The position numbers and the translations under genes were made by a program. 64,000 nucleotides of DNA from Saccharothrix australiensis (GTDB taxonomy: Bacteria > Actinomycetota > Actinomycetes > Mycobacteriales > Pseudonocardiaceae). Below the pieces are notes generated by a model. The model was not told the origin of the DNA. It did not search any database and saw only the letters and a program-made list of their open reading frames with translations. Below are positions 10,693-18,918 of this stretch, one piece after another. The stretch covers positions 496,001 through 560,000 of the forward strand of contig NZ_RBXO01000001.1 in assembly GCF_003634935.1 (NCBI RefSeq). The letters run 5' to 3'. How positions within the stretch are numbered: position 1 is the first letter of the stretch; the number at the start of each line of letters is the position of its first letter.

Positions 10693-11589
10693 TCAGGCTC
10701 TGAAGAATCTCTCGCGCCGGCCCTGGCGGACCAGTTTGAGCCACTCCACGAACGCCTTCGGGTCCTTGCGCACGCCGATGAAGTACAGGCCGAACCGGAA
10801 GAGTTCCAGCAGCCCCAGCTTGCGCATCCCCGGCTGGGACAGCAGGTAGCCGCGGTTGCGGTAGGTGTAGTACCGCTTCACCGGGTTCTCCGGGTCCTGC
10901 GCGTGGAACCGGCCGCCGAGCATCGGCTTGAACTCGTCCGAACCGTCCGGGTGCAGGTAGGCCACCTTCAGCGACGTGCCGAACGGCAGCCCGGTCCGCA
11001 CCAGGCGGCGGTGGATCTCCACCTCGTCGCCCCGGAAGAACAGCCGGTAGTCCGGCACGCCGATGACGTCCACCGTGGACGCCCGGAACAGCGCACCGTT
11101 GAACAGCGACGCGATGCCCGGCAGGAAGTCCACGCCCAGGTCGGACGTGCGGCGCTTCCAGGTCAGGCCCCGGCGCAGCGGGAACGCCAGCTTGTCCGGG
11201 TGCTCGATGTTCGACACGACGGGCGAGATCGCGGCCAGCTTCCGCCGCTCCGCCTCGGCCAGCAGCACCGCCAGCACCGTCTCGTCGGCCGGCCGCCCGT
11301 CGTCGTCGGCCAACCACAGCCAGTCCGCGCCCAGCGACAGGGCGTGCAGCATCCCCAGCGCGAAGCCGCCCGCGCCACCCAGGTTGCGGTGCGACGCCAG
11401 GTAGGTCGTGGGTACCGGGCACTGCTCGACGAGGTCGTCCACGGGCTGGTCCGGGCCGTTGTCCACGACCACCAGGTGGTCCAGCGCCCTGGTCTGCGAG
11501 GCGAGCACCTTCAGCGACTGCGCCAGCAACTCGCGCCGGTGGCGGGTCACCACGACCCCCACCACGGACCCCTTCGGCAACGGGTTCAC
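10693..11589 (-). CDS. glfT1: galactofuranosyltransferase GlfT1-like
   Basis: This is a 298-aa GT2 enzyme with VVDNGP, the ASHRNLGGAGGFALGM segment and a DDD motif at residues 95-97 (WLWLADDDGRP), all close to mycobacterial GlfT1. GlfT1 adds the first galactofuranose residues to the rhamnosyl-GlcNAc-diphospho-polyprenyl acceptor. It starts at GTG 11589, 3 bases after the stop of the ABC ATPase gene. The order wzm-wzt-glfT1 equals the M. tuberculosis rfbD/rfbE/glfT1 set, though the order within that set differs. Confidence 0.9.
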   Translation of the reverse strand: MNPLPKGSVVGVVVTRHRRELLAQSLKVLASQTRALDHLVVVDNGPDQPVDDLVEQCPVPTTYLASHRNLGGAGGFALGMLHALSLGADWLWLADDDGRPADETVLAVLLAEAERRKLAAISPVVSNIEHPDKLAFPLRRGLTWKRRTSDLGVDFLPGIASLFNGALFRASTVDVIGVPDYRLFFRGDEVEIHRRLVRTGLPFGTSLKVAYLHPDGSDEFKPMLGGRFHAQDPENPVKRYYTYRNRGYLLSQPGMRKLGLLELFRFGLYFIGVRKDPKAFVEWLKLVRQGRRERFFRA

Positions 11590-11592
11590 GGT

Positions 11593-12423
11593 CTACTCGC
11601 CACCGTTCCCGCTCAGCACCGGCGACTGGCCGATCCGGGCCAGGGTGTCCGGGCTGAGGTGCTCGTACGGGTCGCGGCCCTTGTACGCCTTGACCACCTC
11701 GCGCAGCGAGCCGTGCTGCTTGACCTGGCCCTCGTCCATCCAGATCGCCGTGTTGCACAGCTCGACCAGCATGTCGTCCGAGTGGTTGGCGAACACCAGG
11801 ATGCCGGAGCGGGCCACCAGGTCGTTGAGCCGGTCGCGGGCCTTCTCCAGGAACGCCGCGTCGACCGCGCCGATGCCCTCGTCGAGCAGCAGGATCTCCG
11901 GGTCGATCGAGGTCACCACGCCGAGCGCGAGGCGCACCCGCATACCGGTGGAGTAGGTGCGCAGCGGCATCGACAGGTAGTCACCCAACTCGGTGAATTC
12001 GGCGATGTCGTCGACCCGCTTCTCCATCTCCTTGCGGCTCATGCCGAGGAACAGGCCGCGGATCATGATGTTCTCGTACCCGGAGATCTCCGGGTCCATG
12101 CCGACGCCGAGGTCGAAGACCGGCGCCACCTTGCCCTGGATGCGGGAGCTGCCCCTGGTGGGCTCGTAGATGCCCGCGAGCAGCCGCAGCAGCGTCGACT
12201 TGCCCGCGCCGTTGTGGCCGACCAGGCCCACGCGGTCGCCGTGCCGCAGGGAGATGGTGATGTCGTGCAGCGCTTCGATGATCGGGACGCGGCCCTCCGC
12301 GCCGATCTTGCCGCCGACCTTGCCCAGCGCGAGCTTCTTCAGCGACCTCGACTTGGCGTCGAAGATCGGGAAGTCGACCGAGGCGTTCCAGACGTCGATG
12401 CTGACCATAGGTTGCGGCCTCAC
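11593..12423 (-). CDS. wzt: galactan ABC exporter, ATP-binding subunit (Wzt/RfbE)
   Basis: This 276-aa ATPase has the Walker A GHNGAGKST at residues 69-77, signature YSTGMRVRL and Walker B ILLLDEG. The N-terminal ASVDFPIFDAKSRSLKK is characteristic of the mycobacterial Rv3781 group. There is no extended C-terminal sugar-binding domain, unlike O-antigen Wzt proteins. With the permease it should move lipid-linked galactan across the membrane. GTG 12423 directly abuts the permease stop; an ATG at 12408 is an alternative start with better spacing to a GAGTGAGG. Confidence 0.92.
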   Translation of the reverse strand: MRPQPMVSIDVWNASVDFPIFDAKSRSLKKLALGKVGGKIGAEGRVPIIEALHDITISLRHGDRVGLVGHNGAGKSTLLRLLAGIYEPTRGSSRIQGKVAPVFDLGVGMDPEISGYENIMIRGLFLGMSRKEMEKRVDDIAEFTELGDYLSMPLRTYSTGMRVRLALGVVTSIDPEILLLDEGIGAVDAAFLEKARDRLNDLVARSGILVFANHSDDMLVELCNTAIWMDEGQVKQHGSLREVVKAYKGRDPYEHLSPDTLARIGQSPVLSGNGGE

Positions 12424-13335
12424 TCAGACCCAGTAGGAGACGCGGGCACGGTAGTTGCGCAGCGCGACCAGCGCCAGCCCCCACCCGACGACGGTGAACG
12501 CGCCCGCCACCGCCCAGTGGTGCCAGCTCTGCGCGTGGCCGATCAGCGGCGCGCGCACGATCTCCAGGAAGTGGTAGATGGGGTTGAACTCGGCGATCAG
12601 GACCTTCCAGCTGCCCTCACCGTGGGTGAACTTGTTCAACAGGCCCACGGGCCACACGATCGGCGTCATGAAGAACACCAGCTGGATGAAGCTGTGGATG
12701 ACCGGCGGGATGTCCCGGAACCGGGTGCTGACGATGCCGAACAGCAGGGCCACCCACACGGCGTTCGCCACGACCAGCACGAAGCCCGGCACGGCGAGCA
12801 GCACGGCCCACGAGAGGCCGGGCTGCGCGGTGATGTCGCCCTCCATCTTGTACGGCTCGGACAGCGTCGGGAAGAACACCGCGAGGACGATCAGGTAGAC
12901 GACGAGGTTGTGCGCGAAGAACAGCACCTGCCGCCACACCATCCGCAGCACGTGGACGGTCACCGGCGAGGGCAGGTGCTTGATCAGCCCCTCGTTGACG
13001 ATGAAGACCTCGGTGCCCTCGGTGATGACGCCGAGGATGAAGTTCCAGACGATGAACCCGACGGTGATGTACGGGAGGTAGGTGCCCAGCTCCTGGCCGA
13101 GCAGCTGCGAGTACAGCAGGCCGAGCGCGAGCGCCGTGGTGCCCATCGAGATGGTGATCCACAGCGGACCGATCACCGACCGGCGGTAGCGCTGCTTGAT
13201 GTCCTGCCAGCCGAGGTGGCCCCACAGCTCGCGTTGCCGCCACGCGTCGCGCACGTCGCCGAACGCACGGGCGAATGTGCGCGAGTCGGGTGCCAGGGGA
13301 ACGGCTGGTCGATCGACCGCACTCGTGTGTTGCAC
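12424..13335 (-). CDS. wzm: galactan ABC exporter, permease subunit (Wzm/RfbD)
   Basis: This 303-aa ABC-2 type permease has six hydrophobic segments and the amphipathic N-terminal GWQDIKQRYRRSVIGPLWI, a hallmark of Wzm/RfbD proteins. It forms the channel for lipid-linked galactan with the ATPase encoded immediately downstream (zero-base gap), and glfT1 follows in the same operon. The export role follows from the family and the gene set; the exported polymer is inferred from glfT1 and glfT2. Confidence 0.92.
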   Translation of the reverse strand: MQHTSAVDRPAVPLAPDSRTFARAFGDVRDAWRQRELWGHLGWQDIKQRYRRSVIGPLWITISMGTTALALGLLYSQLLGQELGTYLPYITVGFIVWNFILGVITEGTEVFIVNEGLIKHLPSPVTVHVLRMVWRQVLFFAHNLVVYLIVLAVFFPTLSEPYKMEGDITAQPGLSWAVLLAVPGFVLVVANAVWVALLFGIVSTRFRDIPPVIHSFIQLVFFMTPIVWPVGLLNKFTHGEGSWKVLIAEFNPIYHFLEIVRAPLIGHAQSWHHWAVAGAFTVVGWGLALVALRNYRARVSYWV

Positions 13336-13349
13336 GAGTATTGAGACTA

Positions 13350-13379
13350 CCGGCGACAGGTAGTCCCACCTGTCGCCGG
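13350..13379 (-). terminator. hairpin after the methyltransferase gene
   Basis: A perfect 12-bp stem (13350-13361 with 13368-13379) with a 6-base loop sits between the methyltransferase stop and the wzm start. It would separate the upstream gene from the wzm-wzt-glfT1 operon. Confidence 0.65.
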
Positions 13380-13383
13380 GCTG

Positions 13384-14259
13384 TCACGGTGCGATTACCT
13401 CGGCGGATGGGGTTTCCGACACGCCGGTGATCTTCACGATCACCTGTTCGTGGTCGTACGTGTAGCCCTCGTAACGGAACTCGGTGCCGGTGCGCTCGAC
13501 GTACTCCGTCCAGGCCCTGTGCTCGTGCTCACGCCAACCCGGAAAGTTGAAGTACTCGTCGAACACGATCACGCTGCCCGGCACGAGCCGGGGGCCGACC
13601 AGGTCGAGCACCGTCTTCGTGGAGGAGTACAGGTCGCAGTCGACGTGCAGGAACGTCACCCGACCGGGGTGCTCGGCGAGGAAGCCGGGCAGCGTCTCGT
13701 CGAACCAGCCGACGACCAGCTCCGCGCCGGGCACGTCGGGCAGGCTGTCGACGGTGAACATCCCGGCCGGGAACCCGCTGCGCCAGTGCTCGGGCAGGCC
13801 CTCGAAGGAGTCGAACCCGTAGACGTCCCGGCCCTCGCGGGCGGCGGCGATGATCTTCAGCGTGGTGCCCGCGTAGACGCCGAACTCCAGCGCCAGGCCG
13901 TCCTGCTCGACCAGCGTGAGCGCGTGCTCCAGGGTGGCGTGCGGGTGGTCGAAGTGCGGCGCCGAGGTCATGGCGTCGCGCACGAACCGGGCGCTGTCGG
14001 TCGCCGCGTCGCGCTCGCCGGCGAACACGAGGTCGCGGCGGGCGCGGATCTCGAACCGCCGGATGTCCTCGGCGACCCGCTCGGACCGGTGGCGCACCTC
14101 CTCCCGCAGCTCGGCCAGCTCGCCCCGGAGCCGGTCGAGCTGCTCGGCCTGGGCGCGGTGGTGGGGGGCGACGACGTCCTCGATCGCCCGCATCACCTTC
14201 CCTCTCAGGCTCCCGCGGGCTTGTTCGACCAAACGGCTGTGACGCACCCGGTCGAGCAC
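13384..14259 (-). CDS. TylF/MycF-like SAM-dependent O-methyltransferase
   Basis: Of 291 aa, residues 1-75 are a charged helical region (coiled-coil-like) and the rest is a TylF/MycF-type class I methyltransferase: LEFGVYAGTTLKII, YGFDSFEGLPE, HVDCDLYSSTKTVLD and VFDEYFNFPGW. In this family the D and E residues of the last two motifs bind the metal. Members methylate hydroxyls of sugars. Next to galactan genes, a role in methylating a surface glycan is a reasonable inference. It is co-directional with bpa and the exporter operon but separated from the latter by a hairpin. Confidence 0.85.
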   Translation of the reverse strand: MLDRVRHSRLVEQARGSLRGKVMRAIEDVVAPHHRAQAEQLDRLRGELAELREEVRHRSERVAEDIRRFEIRARRDLVFAGERDAATDSARFVRDAMTSAPHFDHPHATLEHALTLVEQDGLALEFGVYAGTTLKIIAAAREGRDVYGFDSFEGLPEHWRSGFPAGMFTVDSLPDVPGAELVVGWFDETLPGFLAEHPGRVTFLHVDCDLYSSTKTVLDLVGPRLVPGSVIVFDEYFNFPGWREHEHRAWTEYVERTGTEFRYEGYTYDHEQVIVKITGVSETPSAEVIAP

Positions 14260-14356
14260 GTGTGCTCTCCTCTCGCCTTTGCACGCTGAAGACGCGAAAC
14301 ACGCTCGGGCAACGGCGCACCGCGTGTCCAGGGGCCGTTATCCGATCGCCGCGTTT

Positions 14357-14887
14357 CTACAGGTACTGCCCGCCGCGCAGCGAGGGGTGCTCGGCCTGCT
14401 CGCCGGAGGTGCCCGCCGGCAGCGCGCGACCGCGCATCTTCTCCAGTTGCACGCGGGCGGCCATCTGCTGGGCGAACAGGGCGGTCTGGATGCCGTGGAA
14501 CAGGCCCTCCAGCCAGCCGACGAGCTGCGCCTGGGCGATGCGGAGTTCCGCATCGGACGGCGTGCCCTCCTCGGTGAACGGCAGCGAGAGCCGCTCCAGC
14601 TCGTCCCGCAGCTCCGGCGCGAGCCCGTCCTCCAGCTCGTCGATGGACCGCTTGTGGATCTCCTTGAGCCGGTTGCGGCTGGCCTCGTCCAGGGGCGCGG
14701 CCCGGACCTCCTCCAGCAACTGCTTGATCATCGTGCCGATGCGCATCACCTTGGCCGGCTGCTCGACCAGGTCGGTGACGTCCTGACCGTTCCCGTCGTC
14801 GCCGACCGGCACGCGCGCGGCGCCGACGGGTGTGCCGTCCGGGCCGACCACGACGACGTGCCGCTCGTTCTCCGCTGCCTCGCTCAT
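14357..14887 (-). CDS. bpa: bacterial proteasome activator Bpa (PafE)
   Basis: This 176-aa protein starts at the ATG before SEAAENERHVVVVGPDG; an upstream in-frame GTG would add 19 unlikely residues. It matches the ATP-independent activator that forms a dodecameric ring and opens the 20S proteasome gate. The central region is helical (residues 55-155), and the C-terminus is GGQYL, the tail that docks into the proteasome alpha ring. bpa (Rv3780) also sits beside the galactan exporter genes in M. tuberculosis. Confidence 0.93.
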   Translation of the reverse strand: MSEAAENERHVVVVGPDGTPVGAARVPVGDDGNGQDVTDLVEQPAKVMRIGTMIKQLLEEVRAAPLDEASRNRLKEIHKRSIDELEDGLAPELRDELERLSLPFTEEGTPSDAELRIAQAQLVGWLEGLFHGIQTALFAQQMAARVQLEKMRGRALPAGTSGEQAEHPSLRGGQYL

Positions 14888-15377
14888 ACCACCATCCTGT
14901 CGCGATCGGGTGGCCGCCCGCGAACCGGGTCGGACCTCGTGCACGGTCCGTCAGTGTGGATCTGGGTGAATCTGGGCCGAATGGCCCATTCGCCCGAATC
15001 CCGGTCCCGTGCACGTCACTTTCTGTCGTACCCACCTGGAATGATGGGCAATCGGGGGCTGCTCAGCACGGGGTCTTCGCGTGGCGTGGTCGGCGCGGGC
15101 CTTCGGGGACAGACCTCCGCGGCACGGACCTTCACGGACCTCCCCGACACGGACCACCTCCGGCGCTGCCCCCTCCGCGCCGGTCGCCCACCCGCGCCGG
15201 ACGGCCACCCGCCTCGAACCGCCACCCGCGCCGGACCGTCGTCACCGCTACGCCACCGCTACGCCACCGCTACGCCACCGCTCCGCCGTCGTCCCGGCCG
15301 TGCGCCGGGTCACGCTTCGGTCGCTACCCCCGGCCCCTGCTGTCGCCCGTCCCGGCGTCCTCCGTACGGTGTGCGGC
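14888..15377. other. divergent spacer between bpa and the PLP enzyme, with a short tandem repeat
   Basis: This 490-base region contains the promoters of both divergent genes and no convincing coding frame. At 15244-15287 an 11-base unit (ACCGCTACGCC) is repeated four times, the last with one change. TACGGT (15365-15370) is a -10 candidate 7 bases before the ATG at 15378. Confidence 0.6.
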
Positions 15378-16577
15378 ATGGCGTTCGACGTCGCCCGGGT
15401 CCGTGGGCTGTTCCCCGCGCTCGGCGACGGCTGGGTTCATCTGGACGCGCCGGCGGGGATGCAGGTCCCCGAACAGGTGGCCACGGCCGTCTCCACCGCG
15501 CTGCGCGCACCGGTCTCCGGACCAGGTGGCATCTTCCCCGCCTCGCAACGCGCCGAGGCCATCGTCGACGCGGCCCGGCGCGCGGTCGCGGACCTCGTCG
15601 GGGCCGACCCGGCCGGGGTCGTGCTCGGCCCGAGCAGCGCGGTGTTGCTGCAACGGCTCGCCGACGCCCTGTCCGAGAGCTGGTTCCTCGGTGACGAGGT
15701 CGTCGTGTCCCGGCTCGACCACTCGTCGAACATCGCGCCCTGGCAGCGCGCCGCCCAGCGCACGGGCAGCGTGGTCCGCTGGGCCGAGGTCGACATCGAG
15801 ACGTGCGAGCTGCCCGCCTGGCAGTACGACGAGCTGGTCACCGACAAGTGCAAGCTGGTGGCGGTCACCGCCGCGTCCGGCTCGGTCGGCTCCCGCCCGG
15901 ACCTCGCCAAGATCGCCCAGGCGGCCCGCCGCACCGACGCCCTGGTCGTCGTGGACGCCTCGGCGGCGGCGCCGTTCATGCCGCTGGACATCACCGCGAT
16001 GGACGCCGACGTGGTCGCCGTCTCGGCGAACGCCTGGGGCGGACCCCCGGTGGGCGCGCTGGTCTTCCGCGACCCGTCCCGCCTGGACCTGCTCCCGTCG
16101 GTCGCCGTCGAGCCGGGCGCGCGCGGTCCCGAACGCCTCGAACTGGGCCCCCACGCCTACCCGCTGCTGGCCGGACTGGTCGCGTCGGTGGAGTACCTGG
16201 CGGGCCTGGACGACGCCGCCGTCGGCCCGCGCCGCGAGCGCCTGCTGACGTCGCTCGGGTCCGTGAAGGCTTACCAAGCCGGACTTCTGGCTAATCTCAT
16301 CAACGAACTGCGATCGCTCCGTCACGTCATGGTGATCGGCGACGCCATGCGGCGGGTGCCCGCGCTGGCGTTCACGGTGGCCGGCGTGAAGTCGACCGAC
16401 GGCGTCGAGCACCTGTCCGAACGGGGTGTCTGCGCCTTCGCCGACTCGGGGCAGCACGGCGTGTTCTCCGTGCTGGGCGTGGGTGAGGTCGGCGGAGCGA
16501 TCCGGGTCGGCCTCGCGCACTACACGAACGCGGTCGAAGTGGACGAACTCGTGCGGGCGGTCGCCGAGCTGGGGTAG
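15378..16577 (+). CDS. cysteine desulfurase-like class V aminotransferase
   Basis: This is a 399-aa PLP fold-type I protein. ATG 15378 is chosen because it follows a TACGGT -10 box by 7 bases; in-frame sequence further upstream is repeat-rich and not protein-like. It has the helical VDAARRAVADLVGADP region and the PLP phosphate region VVVSRLDHSSNIAPW. Notably, the VSANAWGGPPVGALVF segment falls where family members have the PLP lysine (usually H-K-x-x-G-P), with Asn-Ala instead. It resembles Rv3778c, whose role is unknown. True desulfurase activity is doubtful. Confidence 0.82.
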   Translation: MAFDVARVRGLFPALGDGWVHLDAPAGMQVPEQVATAVSTALRAPVSGPGGIFPASQRAEAIVDAARRAVADLVGADPAGVVLGPSSAVLLQRLADALSESWFLGDEVVVSRLDHSSNIAPWQRAAQRTGSVVRWAEVDIETCELPAWQYDELVTDKCKLVAVTAASGSVGSRPDLAKIAQAARRTDALVVVDASAAAPFMPLDITAMDADVVAVSANAWGGPPVGALVFRDPSRLDLLPSVAVEPGARGPERLELGPHAYPLLAGLVASVEYLAGLDDAAVGPRRERLLTSLGSVKAYQAGLLANLINELRSLRHVMVIGDAMRRVPALAFTVAGVKSTDGVEHLSERGVCAFADSGQHGVFSVLGVGEVGGAIRVGLAHYTNAVEVDELVRAVAELG

Positions 16578-16585
16578 CCGGAGGT

Positions 16586-17230
16586 GTGGTGGACGACGCT
16601 CTGTCCCGTGAACTGGCCGACCTCGCCGCACTGCACCGCCTCAGCCCCCTGATGTCCGAGTACCTGCCCACCACGGCGCACGAGCTGCGCCCGGCGGCGC
16701 TGGCGGCCGTCGTGGACGAGGTGCTGCTCGGGTCGCGGACCGTCATCGTGGAGTGCGGTTGCGGCGCGTCCTCGGTGCTGCTGGCCCGCCTGCTGGCGCA
16801 TCGGGGGTTCGGGCACGTGCTGTCCATCGAGCACGACGAGCGCACGGCGGCGTTCGTGGCCAGCCAGCTGCGCCGGGAGGGGTTGGGGCACGTGGCGCGG
16901 GTCGTCCACGCGCCCTTGGCCCCGCACCCAGCGGCGCTGGGCAACTCGCAGTGGTACCACCCGCAGTTGGTGCACGACGAGGTGTCGGCTTACGTCGAGC
17001 GGTACGGGCTGGTCGACCTGCTGCTGGTCGACGGGCCCCTGTTGGGTGACGCGCGGTACCCGGCGCTGCCCGTGTTGCGCGGGGTGCTCGCGCCGGGCGC
17101 GGCGGTGCTGGTCGACGACGCCGAGCGGCCCGGCGAGCAGACCGTGCTGGTGCGGTGGGCCGAGGAGTTCGCGTTGCGGTTCCGCACCACGCCGCGCACG
17201 TTCCTGGCCAGCGCGATGGCACTGGATTGA
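16586..17230 (+). CDS. class I SAM-dependent methyltransferase-like protein
   Basis: Of 214 aa, residues 50-140 have a Rossmann methyltransferase pattern: VIVECGCGASSVLLARLL in the motif I position (normally E/DxGxGxG), VLSIEHDERTAAFVA for the adenosine-binding acid, then VDLLLVDGPLLG and VLVDDAERPGEQ. The layout is like O-methyltransferases acting on small molecules or surface sugars. GGAGG at 16580-16584 serves a GTG at 16586 or 16589. It lies 8 bases after the PLP enzyme, so the two are probably co-transcribed. The substrate is unknown. Confidence 0.72.
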   Translation: MVDDALSRELADLAALHRLSPLMSEYLPTTAHELRPAALAAVVDEVLLGSRTVIVECGCGASSVLLARLLAHRGFGHVLSIEHDERTAAFVASQLRREGLGHVARVVHAPLAPHPAALGNSQWYHPQLVHDEVSAYVERYGLVDLLLVDGPLLGDARYPALPVLRGVLAPGAAVLVDDAERPGEQTVLVRWAEEFALRFRTTPRTFLASAMALD

Positions 17231-17620
17231 CCCGACCCGGCCGGCCGGCGCGAGGCGAGGCGGTGCGGCGAGGCGACGCGGGCCGGCGCGAGGCGAGGCG
17301 GGGACGGGCGAGGCGGGCGAGATCCGGCCAGGCCGCACCAAGCAAGACCGAGTCCACCCTGTATAAGTACGCCGTACGCTAACAAGACGTACGCGTATGC
17401 TGTACGCTCAAGTGCCACGCGCGGGCCGAACCACTCCACGGCCACACCAGATCAGATCAGGTCAGGTCAGGTCAGGCCGCAACAGGTCAGGCCGAGCCCA
17501 GAGCACGCCGGCATCCAATCGGGTCGGGCCGGAGGCGGGCGGAGCCGGTCGGGGCCGGGCCGGGGTCGAGGTCGGGCGGGTCGGAGTCAAGCCGGCGCCG
17601 GGCCGGTTCGAGGCCGGATC

Positions 17621-17695
17621 GGGGCCGGGTCGGATCGGGCCGGGCCGGGGCCGGGTCGGATCGGGCCGGGCCGGGGCCGGGTCGGGCCGGGGCCC
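17621..17695. repeat. 26-bp GC-rich tandem repeat
   Basis: Two full copies of a 26-base unit built from GGGCCGGG and GGTCGGATCG words lie at 17621-17646 and 17647-17672, followed by a partial third. It resembles a simple-sequence expansion rather than a coding or regulatory array. Confidence 0.75.
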
Positions 17696-17789
17696 GCGCC
17701 GTCCCGCGCCGCGCCGTCCCGCACTGCACCGTCTTGTGCCGCACCGGTGCGGCTCGCCTCGCCTCCCGTGTGGCGGTGCGGTGTGGAAT

Positions 17790-17829
17790 GCGTACGCCAT
17801 ACGCTTATCTGTGAGCGTATGGCGTACGC
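17790..17829. promoter_or_regulatory. perfect 16-bp inverted repeat, operator-like
   Basis: Arm GCGTACGCCATACGCT (17790-17805) is exactly mirrored at 17814-17829 around an 8-base loop. Each arm is followed by a near-identical TTATnTGTG, so the block is also a direct repeat. Related GTACGC words lie about 400 bases to the left. It looks like the operators of TetR-type regulators, but no regulator gene is nearby. Confidence 0.5.
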
Positions 17830-17891
17830 TTATGTGTGGAGTGGACTAGCTCGGGCTCGGTTTGGCCTGATCGGTGGGATCGACCGGCGGT

Positions 17892-18863
17892 TCAGAACTT
17901 CAGCACGAGCTTTCCGAACACGTCCCCGCCCTCCTCCAGCGCTCGGTGCGCCTGGGCCGCCTGCCGGATCGGCAGCACCTCGTGCACGATCGGCTTGACG
18001 GCGCCCGACGCGATGAGCGGCCAGAGCCGGTCGCGGACGTCGCGCACGATGCGGCCCTTGCCGTGCGGGCCGTCGACGGGCCGGGAGCGCAGCCCGGTCG
18101 CCGTGACGCTCGCCCGCTTGGCCAGCAGCTTGCGGAGGTCGAGTTCGCCCTTCGCCCCGCCCTGCATCCCGATGATCACCAAGCGGCCGTCGCGGGCCAG
18201 CGCGTCGACGTTGCGCCCCAGGTAGGCGGCACCCATGTTGTCCAGGATGACGTCGACCTCCCCGACCTCGGCGACGAAGTCCTGCGTCCGGTAGTTGACG
18301 GTGATGTCCGCGCCCAGCTCCCGGCACCGCGCCAGCCGCTCGTCCGAGCCCGCCGTGACGGCGACCCGCGCACCGAGCGCCTTGGCGACCTGCACGGCGT
18401 GCGTGCCGATGCCGCCCGCGCCGCCGTGCACCAGGAACGTCTCACCCTCGCTCAGCCCCGCGACCAGGACGACGTTCGACCACACCGTGCACGCCACCTC
18501 GGGCAGGGACGCGGCGGTGACCAGGTCCACGCCCTCGGGCACCGGGAGGAGCTGCGCCGCGGGCACCGCGACCAGCGACCCGTAGCCGCCGCCCGCCAGC
18601 AGCGCGCACACCTCGTCACCGACGCGCCACCCGGTGACGCCCTCGCCGAGCGCGGCGACCGTGCCCGAGCACTCCAGCCCCGGCACGTCCGACGCGCCGG
18701 GCGGCGGCGGGTAGTGCCCCTGGCGCTGCAAGAGGTCCGCCCGGTTGACCGCGGTGGCGGCCACCTCCAGCAGCACCTCGCCCGGACCGGGCACGGGGTC
18801 GGGCAGCTCGGTCCAGGTCAGCACATCGGGTCCGCCGGGTTCACGAATCGTGATCGCGTGCAT
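17892..18863 (-). CDS. NAD(P)H:quinone oxidoreductase (zeta-crystallin type)
   Basis: This 323-aa MDR-superfamily enzyme starts at the ATG before HAITIREPGGPDVL. The N-terminal GroES-like domain lacks catalytic zinc cysteines and has GLECSGTVAALGEGVTGW and VGDEVCALLAGGGY. The NADPH-binding loop is VHGGAGGIGTHAVQVAK. It reduces quinones or enoyl-type carbonyls with NADPH. Rv3777 in the related M. tuberculosis region is annotated similarly. It is divergent from the GNAT gene across 55 bases. Confidence 0.92.
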   Translation of the reverse strand: MHAITIREPGGPDVLTWTELPDPVPGPGEVLLEVAATAVNRADLLQRQGHYPPPPGASDVPGLECSGTVAALGEGVTGWRVGDEVCALLAGGGYGSLVAVPAAQLLPVPEGVDLVTAASLPEVACTVWSNVVLVAGLSEGETFLVHGGAGGIGTHAVQVAKALGARVAVTAGSDERLARCRELGADITVNYRTQDFVAEVGEVDVILDNMGAAYLGRNVDALARDGRLVIIGMQGGAKGELDLRKLLAKRASVTATGLRSRPVDGPHGKGRIVRDVRDRLWPLIASGAVKPIVHEVLPIRQAAQAHRALEEGGDVFGKLVLKF

Positions 18864-18918
18864 GGTCCGACGGTAATGCGGTCGCCGGTCCCGCGCGTCG
18901 CGGGCACCATCGTCGGGC

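Larger units (their letters stand above)
17231..17891. other. convergent spacer with low-complexity GC repeats and palindromes
   Basis: This 661-base region lies between the 3' ends of two convergent genes. It holds GGCGCGAGGCGAGGCGG-type repeats (17250-17320), four GTACGC hexamers (17367-17407), a 26-base unit repeated about 2.5 times (17621-17695) and a perfect 16-bp palindrome (17790-17829). No frame looks like a gene. Confidence 0.7.

Noticed and set aside
17397..17849. 150-aa open frame over the GC repeats at 17.4-17.8 kb
   Set aside because: It translates simple repeats into Gly/Arg/Pro runs; no protein-like segment.
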